Shown here: positions 53,806 through 63,083 of the stretch, piece by piece
Position numbering within the stretch: the stretch's first letter is position 1
Layout: every line of letters begins with the position of its first letter
Source: SAR92 clade bacterium H921
GTDB lineage: Bacteria > Pseudomonadota > Gammaproteobacteria > Pseudomonadales > Porticoccaceae
DNA: 64,000 bases
NCBI GenBank assembly: GCA_025153755.1
Contig: JAOALD010000002.1
Coordinates: 248,001-312,000 of the forward strand
Reading direction: 5' to 3'
Position numbers and translations under genes: made by a program
The notes under the pieces: generated by a model
What the model was told of the DNA's origin: nothing
Database searches by the model: none
The model's input: only the letters and a program-made list of their open reading frames with translations

Positions 53806-56115
53806 ATGAATTTTAAAAGAAATATTCTAGGCCTCGCGGTAGTAGCAACCATATCGGGCATAAGCGCTCAGGCGCTTGCCGAACAAGTTGATGCGCCTCT
53901 TGCGTTGGCAGACGTGGAAGCAACGGCACCTGTTATTGTAGCAGGCGCTGGGTCCATTCAAAGCTTTACCATCTTCACATCCTTAGATACTCTCAATGGA
54001 AATGTTAACACCGCAAAGACCAACTCCGATCTTGCGGTTAAGGCTTTAAATGACAAGCAAGCAGCGATCTCAGAAGCGCAGGGCTTCATTACGGCTGCTA
54101 ATGCGTTGAGCGCTGGCGAGTTAATTAATGGCGCTACTAAAGCAGAAATTCTTGCCGTTAATAATCAAGCGTTAGGTTCAATCGCAGACGCAACTAGTTT
54201 GCTAGGTGCTCTGGCGGGCCTCGAGTCTACCGTGGCGAGCACTGCTAGCGCTTTAGCCGATGCTCAGGCACTCCTAGACGTGCGTGCGGCCGGCACTATT
54301 TCCGCTGACATTCTAGCCGCATTGCAACAGCAAACCCTGGAGTCTGCTCAAATCACTGATCTCGGAGCCGTAACGGACACCACTGGCGATACGCTGGGTC
54401 AAGCAGTTCTTGATGCCAAGACTGCTCTGGGTGACGTTACTGATGCCGCAGACGCCACTGGATCTCTGTACGCTAAGAAAGCCTTTGCTGATGGCGCAGT
54501 TACGACCGCAGCAACTGCTTCGACTACCAACGGAGCCGACACAGTCAACACCGCTTTAACAGTAACCGGACAAGCTGGTACTGCCTCGACAACTTCTTTT
54601 ACTGTTACTTCAGGCGATAACTTAGATATAAGAGATGTTGACAGCCAAATAACTATGACTATTGGTACGACTGCCGGGGTAGATGACGCTGACGCACTTG
54701 TTGCTGCTATCAATGCCGACGCAAACTTGGCGGTCACCGCCGAGAATGCGGCTGGTACCATCACCTTGACTTATGACGATGCGGCATCGGCCACTAAAGT
54801 GGACGCTGCAGGCAATGTGAATCGGGTTGTGGCCTTCACCGTGGATGGCAATGGTGTTCTCACTTCAGCTTCAACTGATACAGCTGGTAACGTTTTTGAA
54901 GCTGCTTCAACAACTACATACGGCGTTGCACTAGCTAACGCTCAATTAGCGGCAACTGAAGCTGCGACTGCAGTAAGCCTAGGTGCGGCACAGGTAACTT
55001 CTGCAGAGACGGCGTTTACAAATGCTGGCCTTGTTTTGGACACCTACACTCAATTGAAGAATACTGCGCTTACTTCTGCTAGCTCCAAAATGGCTACGGC
55101 AACCTCAGTGATTTCCGAGGAATTAACTGTTGAGCAGGCGACAGAAGCTGGTCTTGAGAAAATTGCAGTGGCATCTGAGACGATTTCAGCAACAGATGCC
55201 GCAGCGTCCTCAGACGCAGCGGCGGCGGTTGTCTCAGCTCAGGCTACTAAGGATGCTGCCCAGACAACCTACGACGATGCCGTTGCGCTTTACATAGCGA
55301 CCGCGGCAACTCCTGAGGGAGCTGCTAACCAGACAGCCATGACCGAGGCGCAAACTGCTCTTGCTAATGCAAATACAGCTCTGAATAGCGCGACAAGCGC
55401 GGCTGCTGCCGCCGCAAGTACAGCTGCCGGTTCTCTGGCGACCGCTAATTCGGATCGTGGTGACGTTGTTACTCAGCAAAACGTAGTCGCTGCAGTTGCT
55501 GCTTCTCTTGACTTGCAGACGCAAATTGCGGCTGATGCCAATAACCCGGCCGCTTCACTGCAAGCCGAGCTGGTGAAAGCTAACACTGACCCCTCAAAAG
55601 ATTCCGGTGGTGCAATGGTTGCCGCTGTTAACAGCAACTTCCAGTCAACTAGCACTAATGCTGCTGGTATTGCGGCTAACGTAGCTACTTTGGCGGTTCA
55701 CGAAGGTTTGGTGACTACTAACATCGCTAACATTGCGACTAACACCACCAACATCGCGACTAACACCACCAACATCGCAACTAACACCGCTGGCATCGCA
55801 ACTAACACCGCTGGCATCGCAACTAACACCGCTGGCCTCGCATCTAACGCCGCTAACCTTCAGCGTGTTGAGCTTCAAATGAACGAAAATGTTGACATGT
55901 TGAAATCTGGTATTGCCTCTGCATTGGCAATTGCTGGTATGCCAACCGCTCCTGGCGAAGGCATGGGTTTCTCAGTTGGTACAGGTTACTTTGACGGTGA
56001 GTCTGCCGTAGCAATGGGTTTAACCTTTGTTGACGGATCTCGCAGCTACAAGTTGTCTCTGGGCCATTCTGGCGGCGAAACTAGCGCCTCAGCTGGTGCA
56101 GCATTCAAGTTCTAA
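53806..56115 (+). CDS. YadA-type trimeric autotransporter adhesin
   Basis: 769 residues from the ATG at 53806. Signal peptide of about 26 residues (NILGLAVVATISGISAQALA). A very Ala/Thr/Ser-rich passenger follows, predicted as long coiled-coil and helical stalk. A beta-rich insert at about 255-360 (TSFTVTSGDNLDIRDVD..., DADALVAAINADANLAVTAENAAGTITLTYDDA) resembles the flagellin 'IN' motif fold. Then come heptad repeats NIATNTT/GIATNTA (about 642-683) and a C-terminal YadA anchor (last 75 residues, MLKSGIASALAIAGMP... ending AGAAFKF). Three chains form one outer-membrane barrel exporting the stalk. No Cys in the mature protein. Codon use is shifted by the composition. Likely surface attachment. 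Confidence 0.85.
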   Translation: MNFKRNILGLAVVATISGISAQALAEQVDAPLALADVEATAPVIVAGAGSIQSFTIFTSLDTLNGNVNTAKTNSDLAVKALNDKQAAISEAQGFITAANALSAGELINGATKAEILAVNNQALGSIADATSLLGALAGLESTVASTASALADAQALLDVRAAGTISADILAALQQQTLESAQITDLGAVTDTTGDTLGQAVLDAKTALGDVTDAADATGSLYAKKAFADGAVTTAATASTTNGADTVNTALTVTGQAGTASTTSFTVTSGDNLDIRDVDSQITMTIGTTAGVDDADALVAAINADANLAVTAENAAGTITLTYDDAASATKVDAAGNVNRVVAFTVDGNGVLTSASTDTAGNVFEAASTTTYGVALANAQLAATEAATAVSLGAAQVTSAETAFTNAGLVLDTYTQLKNTALTSASSKMATATSVISEELTVEQATEAGLEKIAVASETISATDAAASSDAAAAVVSAQATKDAAQTTYDDAVALYIATAATPEGAANQTAMTEAQTALANANTALNSATSAAAAAASTAAGSLATANSDRGDVVTQQNVVAAVAASLDLQTQIAADANNPAASLQAELVKANTDPSKDSGGAMVAAVNSNFQSTSTNAAGIAANVATLAVHEGLVTTNIANIATNTTNIATNTTNIATNTAGIATNTAGIATNTAGLASNAANLQRVELQMNENVDMLKSGIASALAIAGMPTAPGEGMGFSVGTGYFDGESAVAMGLTFVDGSRSYKLSLGHSGGETSASAGAAFKF
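55729..55854 (+). repeat. six 21-bp tandem repeats encoding heptads
   Basis: In-frame units such as AACATCGCGACTAACACCACC, one per 7 residues, at 55729, 55750, 55771, 55792, 55813 and 55834. The middle copies are nearly identical, which allows length change by slippage; each unit is one coiled-coil heptad of the stalk. Confidence 0.92.
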
Positions 56116-56135
56116 GAAAGTTGTAGTAACAAAAC

Positions 56136-56163
56136 AAAGCCCCTGCTATGCAGGGGCTTTTTT
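56136..56163 (+). terminator. rho-independent terminator of the autotransporter gene
   Basis: An 11-bp stem AAAGCCCCTGC (56136-56146), 3-nt loop, complement at 56150-56160, then T's to 56163. Confidence 0.9.
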
Positions 56164-56182
56164 GTTGGTCGATGGTATATAT

Positions 56183-56341
56183 ATGCTTGAGAAAATATTA
56201 ACGGTACTCAGCCTGATAGTGCTTTTAGTACTACTTTATGGCGCTGGGCTGATTGTCGCTGATCGCGAGAGAGCCTACGCGGAACGACAAGCGCTGCGAA
56301 AACGAAGTAAAACAACTAGCGGCCAGTCGCACAAAGAGTAG
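56183..56341 (+). CDS. small single-pass membrane protein
   Basis: 52 residues: MLEKILTVLSLIVLLVLLYGAGLIV, then a charged tail (ADRERAYAERQALRKRSKTT). The layout (hydrophobic N-terminal helix, basic cytoplasmic-type tail) fits a small inner-membrane protein. It begins 20 bp after the autotransporter terminator with no clear RBS, so expression is uncertain. No family recognised. Confidence 0.45.
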   Translation: MLEKILTVLSLIVLLVLLYGAGLIVADRERAYAERQALRKRSKTTSGQSHKE

Positions 56342-56857
56342 GTTGATGTTATTTTAATAGTGCAATACTTGGGGAAATAGCCTCCACATAGCCTAATGTG
56401 ACTTAGCCTGTCCTACCATACTGGGTCTATGCCAACCAGCCCGCCAATTAGTTGCTCCGCTCACTACCAAAGCTCAATGCTTCAGTTTATTACCTTACCC
56501 TGCGTTACCATTCATTATTAATGATGGGTCTAATTGGTATAACATTGCCCATGTTCTCTGATGAGCAATTAGTTTGCTCTTTCCCTGAGATAGTCATCAA
56601 CACAATAATTATTACCGTTGTCAGCACATCTAGCCTAGATAAAGCGGATAGAGGTTGCTCCGTCACTGTCAGTATCCCAATACAGGATTGAGCGCGATAT
56701 ACAGTCTAGAAAACAGATTAGACCAACCATGCCAGCTCGGGTAAAAATCATAATCAAGGCTCATTGCATTCCTTAACTAGAAACAACATATAGATTTTCT
56801 TAGACGATTGAGTAGTTATACTGTATTTTTGAGTGACAAAATACCTAGCTATTGTTT
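56342..56857. other. 516-bp stretch without a supported gene
   Basis: Multiple stop codons in all frames; one 79-codon frame (56452-56691) has no RBS and a composition not typical of the neighbours. It must contain the promoter of the following operon; no clear hexamers were identified. Confidence 0.4.
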
Positions 56858-57496
56858 ATGAAGTTTTCACTGAGTATTATTTTGCCTACGCTAATCCTTA
56901 TATCAGGCTGTCAGCTGATGCCCGCTGAAAATTGGAATAGCAGTGCCTGTCCAGCGCCGGAAGTCGTAGCCTTACCGGAGCCTACTCCTCAGTGTCCGGT
57001 GCCAAAAGTAGTTGAACGCATAGTCACCAAGATTGTTCCGTCTGACTTACCTCCTATGGCTGTTACAGCGGGTAAGATGCATTTACCTATTATTGGCGCT
57101 GTTGAATGGGCCAAGGTTGAACCCTCTGGGCTGCTACTTGAGTCGCGGATAGACACCGGGGCCGTTACGACCTCTATCCATGCTCAAGATATACACTTGG
57201 TAGAGAAAGACGGTAAGCGCTACGTGCGATTTATGCTGGTGGATAGGGTGAATGGGGAAGGGTTACAACAAGAACTGCGGCTGCGCCGCCGGGTGCTGAT
57301 TAAACAGAATGACGGCCCCTATGAGCGCCGCTACGTTGTGCGCATGTGGGTCACTCTAGGTAAGACTAGGTCTCGTATTGATGTTAACCTCTCTGACCGT
57401 AGCGATTTTAAATACCCAATGCTTATTGGCCGCAATTTTTTGACTGACAGCATGATTGTCGATGTCAGTCGTCACCACACCCTGTTTCTCGAATAG
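56858..57496 (+). CDS. retropepsin-like ATP-dependent zinc protease family lipoprotein
   Basis: 212 residues from the ATG at 56858 (a TTG at 56852 is in frame). A lipobox LTLILISGC-type signal gives a lipoprotein (Cys at about 18). The protease-like domain (about 75-210) starts IIGAVEWAKVEPSGLLLESRIDTGAVTTSIHAQDI; DTGA is the aspartic-protease-like motif of the COG4067/retropepsin-like family. It ends with the LIGRNFLTDSMIVDVSRHHTLFLE segment typical of the family. The 'zinc protease' name is historical, and activity is not proven. Followed by the transglutaminase-like/7TM and ATP-grasp genes, a conserved trio. Confidence 0.82.
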   Translation: MKFSLSIILPTLILISGCQLMPAENWNSSACPAPEVVALPEPTPQCPVPKVVERIVTKIVPSDLPPMAVTAGKMHLPIIGAVEWAKVEPSGLLLESRIDTGAVTTSIHAQDIHLVEKDGKRYVRFMLVDRVNGEGLQQELRLRRRVLIKQNDGPYERRYVVRMWVTLGKTRSRIDVNLSDRSDFKYPMLIGRNFLTDSMIVDVSRHHTLFLE

Positions 57497-57519
57497 GGTG
57501 GTTAAAATAGGGGAATAAT

Positions 57520-59067
57520 TTGGTTACCTCGCGCGCGCAGGTCGTTATTATCGCCGGATGTCTGATCTTTCTAGGCCTTGGGCTAACCCTCTATAAGGCG
57601 TTTAATCTGGGTTTTCCCCTATGGCCTGGGCAGTATCAAGATGTTTGGACGGTAGAGAGCAAAGCTAGTTTTCGTCCACTCACTGACAGCTCTGTTGAAG
57701 TTGAGCTTACGCTGCCAGAAATGTTGGCAGGCTGGACTAGCCTCGATGAGCATTTTGCATCATCGGGTTTTGGCTTTTCGATCCTGGATGACCGTGCTGA
57801 TACCAGTTTGACGCAAGCCACTCGTCGCGCTCGGTGGACAAGGCAGAGCCTCGATCGCCCCACCACGCTGTATTATAAGATGCAGCTCCATCGTGCATCA
57901 GATAATAGTTCCCTACCTGATTTTCCTATTTTAAATCCTGTGCAGCCCCTATTAGAGCCGGATCAGCAGGCCGCAATGCAACGACTGGTGACCAAGCTTG
58001 ATGAAAAGTCCTCGGATATAGAGAGTTTTACCAGTCTTTTGATACAGGAGTTTCTGCGCGACTCGCCAGATCAAGATACCTTGTTTCTCATGGAATCCTA
58101 TCGCGAAGAGCCCCTTACGGTGATTATGGATGCCCTTGCTTACAGGGGTATTCCCGCTCATCAGGTACGTGGAATTTTTCTTGAGGACGGTCGCCGCAGG
58201 CAGACTCTGAGTTCCCTAATAGAAATTTACGATAATAATAGCTGGTCAATCTTTAATCCCGATAACGGCAATAGAGGTCTACCGGATAACTTTTTTATTT
58301 GGCAGCGTGGTGATGGCACCATTCTCAACGTTGTTGGTGGCAGAAACTCAAGTCTGGAATTTGCCCTGGTGAGTAATAGCTTGCCGGCGAAAACAGTGGT
58401 TGGTATGGGTCACAGATCTGATGAGGTCGATTTTTTAGACTTCTCTATTTACGCCCTGCCCGTTGAACAGCAGGGTATTTTCAAAGGCTTGCTTCTCATT
58501 CCAGTGGCGGCGCTGGTGGTAGTATTTATGCGTATCCTTGTCGGTGTGCGGACCTCTGGTACCTTTATGCCGGTACTAATTGCCCTGGCCTTTATTCAAA
58601 CAACACTGGTCGTTGGGTTGCTCATCTTTTTAAGCTTGGTGGGTATAGGCCTATGGATTCGCTCTTACCTCAGTGCACTAAATTTACTGTTGGTAGCGCG
58701 GGTCGCTGCGGTGATAATTGTGGTGATTCTATTGATGGCTGTGCTGGCTATTGCAAGCTACAAACTGGGTTTGGATCAGGCTTTAACTGTGACCTTTTTC
58801 CCCACCGTGATTGTGGCCTGGACCATTGAGCGTATGTCCATTCTATGGGAGGAAGAGGGTGGTCAGGAGGTATTGATTCAAGGTGGCGGAAGTCTAGTGG
58901 TCGCGGTGATGGCCTATCTCGCTATGTCCACTCAAATAGTAGAGCACCTTACTTTTAATTTCCCGGAGCTTATGTTGAGCCTATTGGGTGTGATCCTATT
59001 GCTGGGTAAGTACACTGGCTTTAGGCTCTCTGAACTCTATCGCTTCCGCGATTTAGCGGCCAAATAA
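57520..59067 (+). CDS. inactive transglutaminase fused to 7-TM domain (UUP1-type membrane protein)
   Basis: 515 residues. It uses a TTG start at 57520 with AGGGGAA about 5 bases upstream. An N-terminal TM (about 7-25) is followed by a periplasmic domain with the UUP1 pattern. An inactive transglutaminase-like part at about 195-265 (LTVIMDALAYRGIPAHQVRGIFLEDGRR...LIEIYDNNSWSIFNPDNGNRGLPDNFF) lacks the catalytic Cys. About seven TM helices follow at about 325-505. The gene shares one base (TAATG) with the ATP-grasp gene, so the products are made together. Together the trio is suggested to modify or handle a glutamate-containing peptide at the membrane; function unknown. Confidence 0.82.
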   Translation: MVTSRAQVVIIAGCLIFLGLGLTLYKAFNLGFPLWPGQYQDVWTVESKASFRPLTDSSVEVELTLPEMLAGWTSLDEHFASSGFGFSILDDRADTSLTQATRRARWTRQSLDRPTTLYYKMQLHRASDNSSLPDFPILNPVQPLLEPDQQAAMQRLVTKLDEKSSDIESFTSLLIQEFLRDSPDQDTLFLMESYREEPLTVIMDALAYRGIPAHQVRGIFLEDGRRRQTLSSLIEIYDNNSWSIFNPDNGNRGLPDNFFIWQRGDGTILNVVGGRNSSLEFALVSNSLPAKTVVGMGHRSDEVDFLDFSIYALPVEQQGIFKGLLLIPVAALVVVFMRILVGVRTSGTFMPVLIALAFIQTTLVVGLLIFLSLVGIGLWIRSYLSALNLLLVARVAAVIIVVILLMAVLAIASYKLGLDQALTVTFFPTVIVAWTIERMSILWEEEGGQEVLIQGGGSLVVAVMAYLAMSTQIVEHLTFNFPELMLSLLGVILLLGKYTGFRLSELYRFRDLAAK

Positions 59068-60053
59068 TGATTCAATTCATTTCACCCTCACGACTTAGGC
59101 ATCTTGGGATTCTGGGTATGAACCGTCGTAATATCGGCATCATAGGTGCTCATAATAGGCGCAAAGACTATCCCATAGCGGACAATAAGCTCAAAACCAA
59201 AGGGGCCGCACTAAGCCGAGGCATCCCGGTACCTGAACTGTATGGCACCATAGAGCATCAGTTTCAGATCAAAATGATTAGCGAGCGACTAAAGATGCGG
59301 GACAGCTTTGTTATCAAGCCCGCTCAGGGCAGCGGTGGCAGGGGTATTCTGGTTGTCACTAAACGCAATGACGATCTATTTGTAAAGGCTGGTGGTCTGC
59401 AAATCGATAGTCGCGAAGTGCAGCGTCATGTCTCTAATATTTTGGCCGGCCTATACAGTTTGGGCGGGCGCAATGACAGCGCCATGATCGAAGCGCTTAT
59501 CGATTTTGATCCAGTACTCGCAGGCTATAGCGTTGACGGGGTTCCAGATATTCGGGTGATTGTGTTTCGTGGTGTTCCAGTAATGGCGATGATTCGCTGT
59601 GCGACAACCTTGTCCGATGGCAAGGCGAACCTTCATCAGGGCGCTGTGGGAGTAGGGATAGATATAGGCACAGGACAGAGCGTCTGTGCGGTTCAGCACA
59701 ATCAAGTCATTTCCCAGCATCCCGACACTGGTGTTGTGTTTGAACGCTTGCAAATACCCCAATGGCAGCAGGTTCTCGATCTAGCGGCAAGTTGTGCCAA
59801 TATGACTGGGCTCGACTATCTGGGTGCAGATGTGGTGCTTGATCGTTTGCGCGGTCCTATGTTGTTAGAACTTAATGCTAGACCTGGCTTGGCGATACAG
59901 GTTGCCAATCAAGCGGGTCTTCGTCACCGCCTTACAGTAGCGGAAACAATAGCGGACCAGACAGATGACCAAGATGAAAAAATTAAGCTCGCCCGGGAGT
60001 GTTTTAGTTCGACTAGGGTGGCTTCTGGTCAGTTAGCACTTGGACCTATGTAA
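59067..60053 (+). CDS. RimK-related alpha-L-glutamate ligase-like ATP-grasp protein
   Basis: 328 residues. N-terminal substrate-type domain (LGILGMNRRNIGIIGAHNRRKDYPIADNKLKTKGAAL), then the ATP-grasp core: FVIKPAQGSGGRGILVV (about 88-104), SAMIEALIDFD, VSGYSVDGVPDIRVIVFRGVPVMAMIRCAT-like segments near 160-180, GANLHQGAVGVGIDI-like, and LGADVVLDRLRGPMLLELNARPGLAIQVAN (about 248-278) holding the metal-binding Glu and Asn. Such enzymes add glutamate or a related amino acid to an acceptor using ATP. Third gene of the trio after the retropepsin-like and transglutaminase-like genes. Its acceptor is unknown. Confidence 0.85.
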   Translation: MIQFISPSRLRHLGILGMNRRNIGIIGAHNRRKDYPIADNKLKTKGAALSRGIPVPELYGTIEHQFQIKMISERLKMRDSFVIKPAQGSGGRGILVVTKRNDDLFVKAGGLQIDSREVQRHVSNILAGLYSLGGRNDSAMIEALIDFDPVLAGYSVDGVPDIRVIVFRGVPVMAMIRCATTLSDGKANLHQGAVGVGIDIGTGQSVCAVQHNQVISQHPDTGVVFERLQIPQWQQVLDLAASCANMTGLDYLGADVVLDRLRGPMLLELNARPGLAIQVANQAGLRHRLTVAETIADQTDDQDEKIKLARECFSSTRVASGQLALGPM

Positions 60054-60110
60054 TTGTCGGTGGGGATGCCAATAGGTGATGTTAACAGGTTGCTCAGATT
60101 TGGCGCTTAG

Positions 60111-60590
60111 CTAATTGATATGCCCCAGGGGCAATTCGGTTTTGTAGCAGATGGGTTTAAGGGAGAAACTACTTTTAATATGGTCTATCCCTTTGACCTG
60201 CGTTAGTTTCTCATCGAGGAATTCTTGGTAACTTAGCAGATCGGGACTGACTACCCGAATTAAATAGTCAAAATCTCCGGTCATTAAATAGCACTCCATC
60301 ACTTCAGGCCAATTGAGTACCTGAGTGGCAAAGTGGTCGAGATCTTTTTTTATTTGCTGATGCATAGTCACCTGCACAAACACGGTTACAGGAAGCCCGG
60401 TTTTTTTGGGATCTAGCAGGGTAACGCGACGGTTTATATAGCCTACTAGCTCGAGATTTTTAACACGTCGAGAGCAGGGTGAGGGTGACAGGCACACACG
60501 ATCTGCTAATTCTATATTGGATATTCCGGCATCAGACTGCAAAATATCCAGTATTTTCCAATCTATGTTATCTGGTTTATATTCGATCAT
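60111..60590 (-). CDS. bkdR: Lrp/AsnC-family regulator, probable activator of the bkd operon
   Basis: 159 residues from the ATG at 60590, preceded by AGAGAC; an in-frame start at 60623 gives 11 extra residues of weak support. Winged helix: DNIDWKILDILQSDAGISNIELADRVCLSPSPCSRRVKNLELVGYINRRVTLLDPKK (about 8-64). RAM domain: VFVQVTMHQQIKKDLDHFATQVLNWPEVMECYLMTGDFDYLIRVVSPDLLSYQEFLDEKL. Divergent from the branched-chain 2-oxoacid dehydrogenase operon, the layout of bkdR in pseudomonads. The symbol is by context. Confidence 0.85.
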   Translation of the reverse strand: MIEYKPDNIDWKILDILQSDAGISNIELADRVCLSPSPCSRRVKNLELVGYINRRVTLLDPKKTGLPVTVFVQVTMHQQIKKDLDHFATQVLNWPEVMECYLMTGDFDYLIRVVSPDLLSYQEFLDEKLTQVKGIDHIKSSFSLKPICYKTELPLGHIN

Positions 60591-60907
60591 ATTGTCTCTC
60601 GAGCGCTCGCCTAAATTCTCCAAAATGCCTTTTTCTGTGCTATATCCTACATTAATTGATCACTACTAATAAACTTAAATTCTAGGTTTTGCTAACCAAA
60701 TATGTATTAGCAGGCCAGTTACGCGCTATTAAAAGTCAATATAGTTACCAATGACGCAATAAATGTATCAATTAAAGCCTTAGTTTGGCTCACTTTAGTA
60801 GGATTCCCTAGGGATCATCATGGTAATTTCTGCACCATAGAAAAGAGTAAATAGAAATACAAAAAAGATTCTAAATCCTTAAAAAATGGAATTATAAGAG
60901 GTGTCCG
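60591..60907. promoter_or_regulatory. divergent regulatory region between the Lrp regulator and the bkd operon
   Basis: 317 bp, AT-rich toward the bkd side. It contains a perfect 10-bp palindrome TCCCTAGGGA (60805-60814, about 95 bp before bkdA1) and GAGCGCTC near 60600. Either could be an Lrp-type operator, but consensus sites for this family are loose. Confidence 0.35.
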
Positions 60908-62080
60908 ATGACCGTAAAAAGCTCGCAAATATGTGCCCCGATATTTATTGATGGATCGGCATTAAAAATCTCTACCTTGCGTCTTCTAAACGCCGATGGA
61001 TCATTGGTCGATGATTTACAGGCGCCAGATATCACAGAGGACATGGCAGGTAAAATCTACAGTGACATGGTTTATACCCGTATCCTCGATCAACGGATGC
61101 TAAGGGCCCAACGCCAGGGCCGACTGAGCTTTTATCTAACTTGCACTGGTGAGGAGGCCTCAGTGGTAGGTACTGCGGCCGCCTTTAGTGCAGACGATAT
61201 GATTATGGGACAGTATCGAGAGCAGGCGGCACTGCGCTGTCGCGGCTTTACAACCGAACAGTTTATGCATCAGTTGTTGAGCAATGCCAGTGACTTGGGT
61301 AAGGGCCGGCAGATGCCTATTCACTATGGCTCCCGCGAGCTTAATTTTATGACTATTAGCTCACCCCTAGCTACACAGATACCCCAGGCAGCGGGCTACG
61401 CCTATGGCCAAAAGCTGGCCGGTAATAACGCCTGTACCCTCTGCTATTTTGGCGATGGCGCCGCTTCAGAGGGTGATTTTCATGCCGGGCTAAATATGGC
61501 GGCGGTTTTAAAAAGTCCTGTGGTGTTTGTGGCTCGCAACAATGGATATGCTATTTCTACGCCCTCTGCTGAGCAGTATGCTGGCGATGGCATAGCACCG
61601 CGTGGTATAGGCTATGGTATTAAAACTATTCGTGTCGATGGCAATGATATTTTAGCGGTTTACGCTGCAGCCTCTGAGGCGCGCGCGATTGCTGTCAAGG
61701 AACAGTGTCCAGTGCTCATTGAAACCATGAGCTATCGCCTTGGCGCCCATTCAACATCCGACGATCCCAGTGGCTATCGCAGTCACGAAGAGGAAGAGGA
61801 GTGGCGTCAACGGGACCCTATTAATCGTATGAAAAACTGGCTGATTAAAAAAAATTGGTGGGACGAGAGTAGAGATGAGCAACTACAAAATAAATTTCAT
61901 GATGAGATTCTGCACGAATTAAAACTGGCAGAAAAATGCCCCAAACCGCCTCTCGCCGATATTATCGATGATGTCTATAAGGTTCCTCCCGAGCATCTGA
62001 TTGAGCAATTAAAGTCTTTGCAAACTCATGTGGCGAAATATCCCGATAATTATCGAACTCATGGAGATGGCTGCCAATGA
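60908..62080 (+). CDS. bkdA1: branched-chain 2-oxoacid dehydrogenase E1 alpha subunit
   Basis: 390 residues. The thiamine-diphosphate motif spans [40 protein letters not shown] (about 179-218, GDG...NN). The E1 alpha markers [46 protein letters not shown] and [17 protein letters not shown] are present. E1 decarboxylates 2-oxoisovalerate and related acids from Val, Leu and Ile and passes the acyl group to lipoyl-E2. GAGGTG lies 6 bases before the ATG. Overlaps the E1 beta gene by ATGA. Confidence 0.94.
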   Translation: MTVKSSQICAPIFIDGSALKISTLRLLNADGSLVDDLQAPDITEDMAGKIYSDMVYTRILDQRMLRAQRQGRLSFYLTCTGEEASVVGTAAAFSADDMIMGQYREQAALRCRGFTTEQFMHQLLSNASDLGKGRQMPIHYGSRELNFMTISSPLATQIPQAAGYAYGQKLAGNNACTLCYFGDGAASEGDFHAGLNMAAVLKSPVVFVARNNGYAISTPSAEQYAGDGIAPRGIGYGIKTIRVDGNDILAVYAAASEARAIAVKEQCPVLIETMSYRLGAHSTSDDPSGYRSHEEEEEWRQRDPINRMKNWLIKKNWWDESRDEQLQNKFHDEILHELKLAEKCPKPPLADIIDDVYKVPPEHLIEQLKSLQTHVAKYPDNYRTHGDGCQ

Positions 62081-63063
62081 CGGAGGTCACACATATGAAC
62101 TTATTACAGGCGGTGAATAATGGCCTGGATACTGCAATGGCTGCCGATGAAAAAGTTATTTGCCTGGGGGAAGACATAGGTCAGTTTGGTGGGGTATTCA
62201 GAGCGACCAGTAACCTTAAGGAAAAATACGGTCACCTGCGCTGTTTTAATACACCTCTGACAGAGCAGGGCATAGCGGGTTTTGCTATTGGGCTGGCGGC
62301 ACAGGGTTGCATAGCGGTCGCTGAAATTCAGTTTGCCGATTATATATTCCCTGCGTTTGACCAAATTGTTAACGAAGCAGCTAAATTTCGCTATCGCAGT
62401 GGCGATGAATTCAACTGCGGTGGTCTGACTATCCGGGCACCCTATGGAGGTGGTATTGACGGGGGCCTCTATCACTCTCAATCACCCGAAGCATATTTCT
62501 GCCACACTCCTGGCCTCAAGGTGGTAATCCCCAGCAATGCCTATCAGGCTAAAGGCCTTTTGCTGGCTGCAATTCGCGATCCCGATCCGGTTATTTTCTT
62601 CGAACCAAAAGCTATTTATCGCGCCTCTGTGGGCGAGGTTCCCAATGAAGACTATGAGCTTGAGTTAGGTGTTGCCGAAGTCATGCAACAGGGTAGTGAT
62701 ATCACCTTACTCGGTTGGGGTGCTCAGATGATACAGATAGGTAAGGCTGCAAAGCTAGCTGCTGCAGAGGGTATTTCCTGTGAGATCATTGATCTGCGTA
62801 CTCTGCTTCCTTGGGACAGAGGTACAGTGGTTGATTCAGTGAACAAAACCGGCCGCCTTTTAATAAGTCATGAAGCACCGCTAACCGGTGGCTTTTCCGG
62901 TGAGATTGCCGCGACTATTCAAGAGCATTGCTTCCTAAATCTGGAGGCACCTATTGCACGAGTGACAGGACTAGATACCCCTTTTCCACTGATACAGGAG
63001 AAACAGTATTTACCTGATTATTCAAAAATATATGAAGCGATTAAAGCGAATCTTGCCTACTAG
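62077..63063 (+). CDS. bkdA2: branched-chain 2-oxoacid dehydrogenase E1 beta subunit
   Basis: 328 residues. Pattern: [128 protein letters not shown], and the C-terminal [12 protein letters not shown]. This subunit holds the second half of the thiamine-diphosphate site (catalytic Glu in GEDIG). The first ATG overlaps the E1 alpha stop; an ATG at 62095 is the alternative. Confidence 0.94.
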   Translation: MTEVTHMNLLQAVNNGLDTAMAADEKVICLGEDIGQFGGVFRATSNLKEKYGHLRCFNTPLTEQGIAGFAIGLAAQGCIAVAEIQFADYIFPAFDQIVNEAAKFRYRSGDEFNCGGLTIRAPYGGGIDGGLYHSQSPEAYFCHTPGLKVVIPSNAYQAKGLLLAAIRDPDPVIFFEPKAIYRASVGEVPNEDYELELGVAEVMQQGSDITLLGWGAQMIQIGKAAKLAAAEGISCEIIDLRTLLPWDRGTVVDSVNKTGRLLISHEAPLTGGFSGEIAATIQEHCFLNLEAPIARVTGLDTPFPLIQEKQYLPDYSKIYEAIKANLAY

Positions 63064-63083
63064 AAACCGGAGGGTTAAACGTT

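Noticed and set aside
55729-55854. Tandem repeats as a CRISPR array
   Set aside because: Contiguous 21-bp in-frame coding repeats without spacers.
56452-56691. 79-codon frame between the autotransporter and the protease-like gene
   Set aside because: No RBS, no recognisable composition or motif, and dense stop codons in the surrounding frames.
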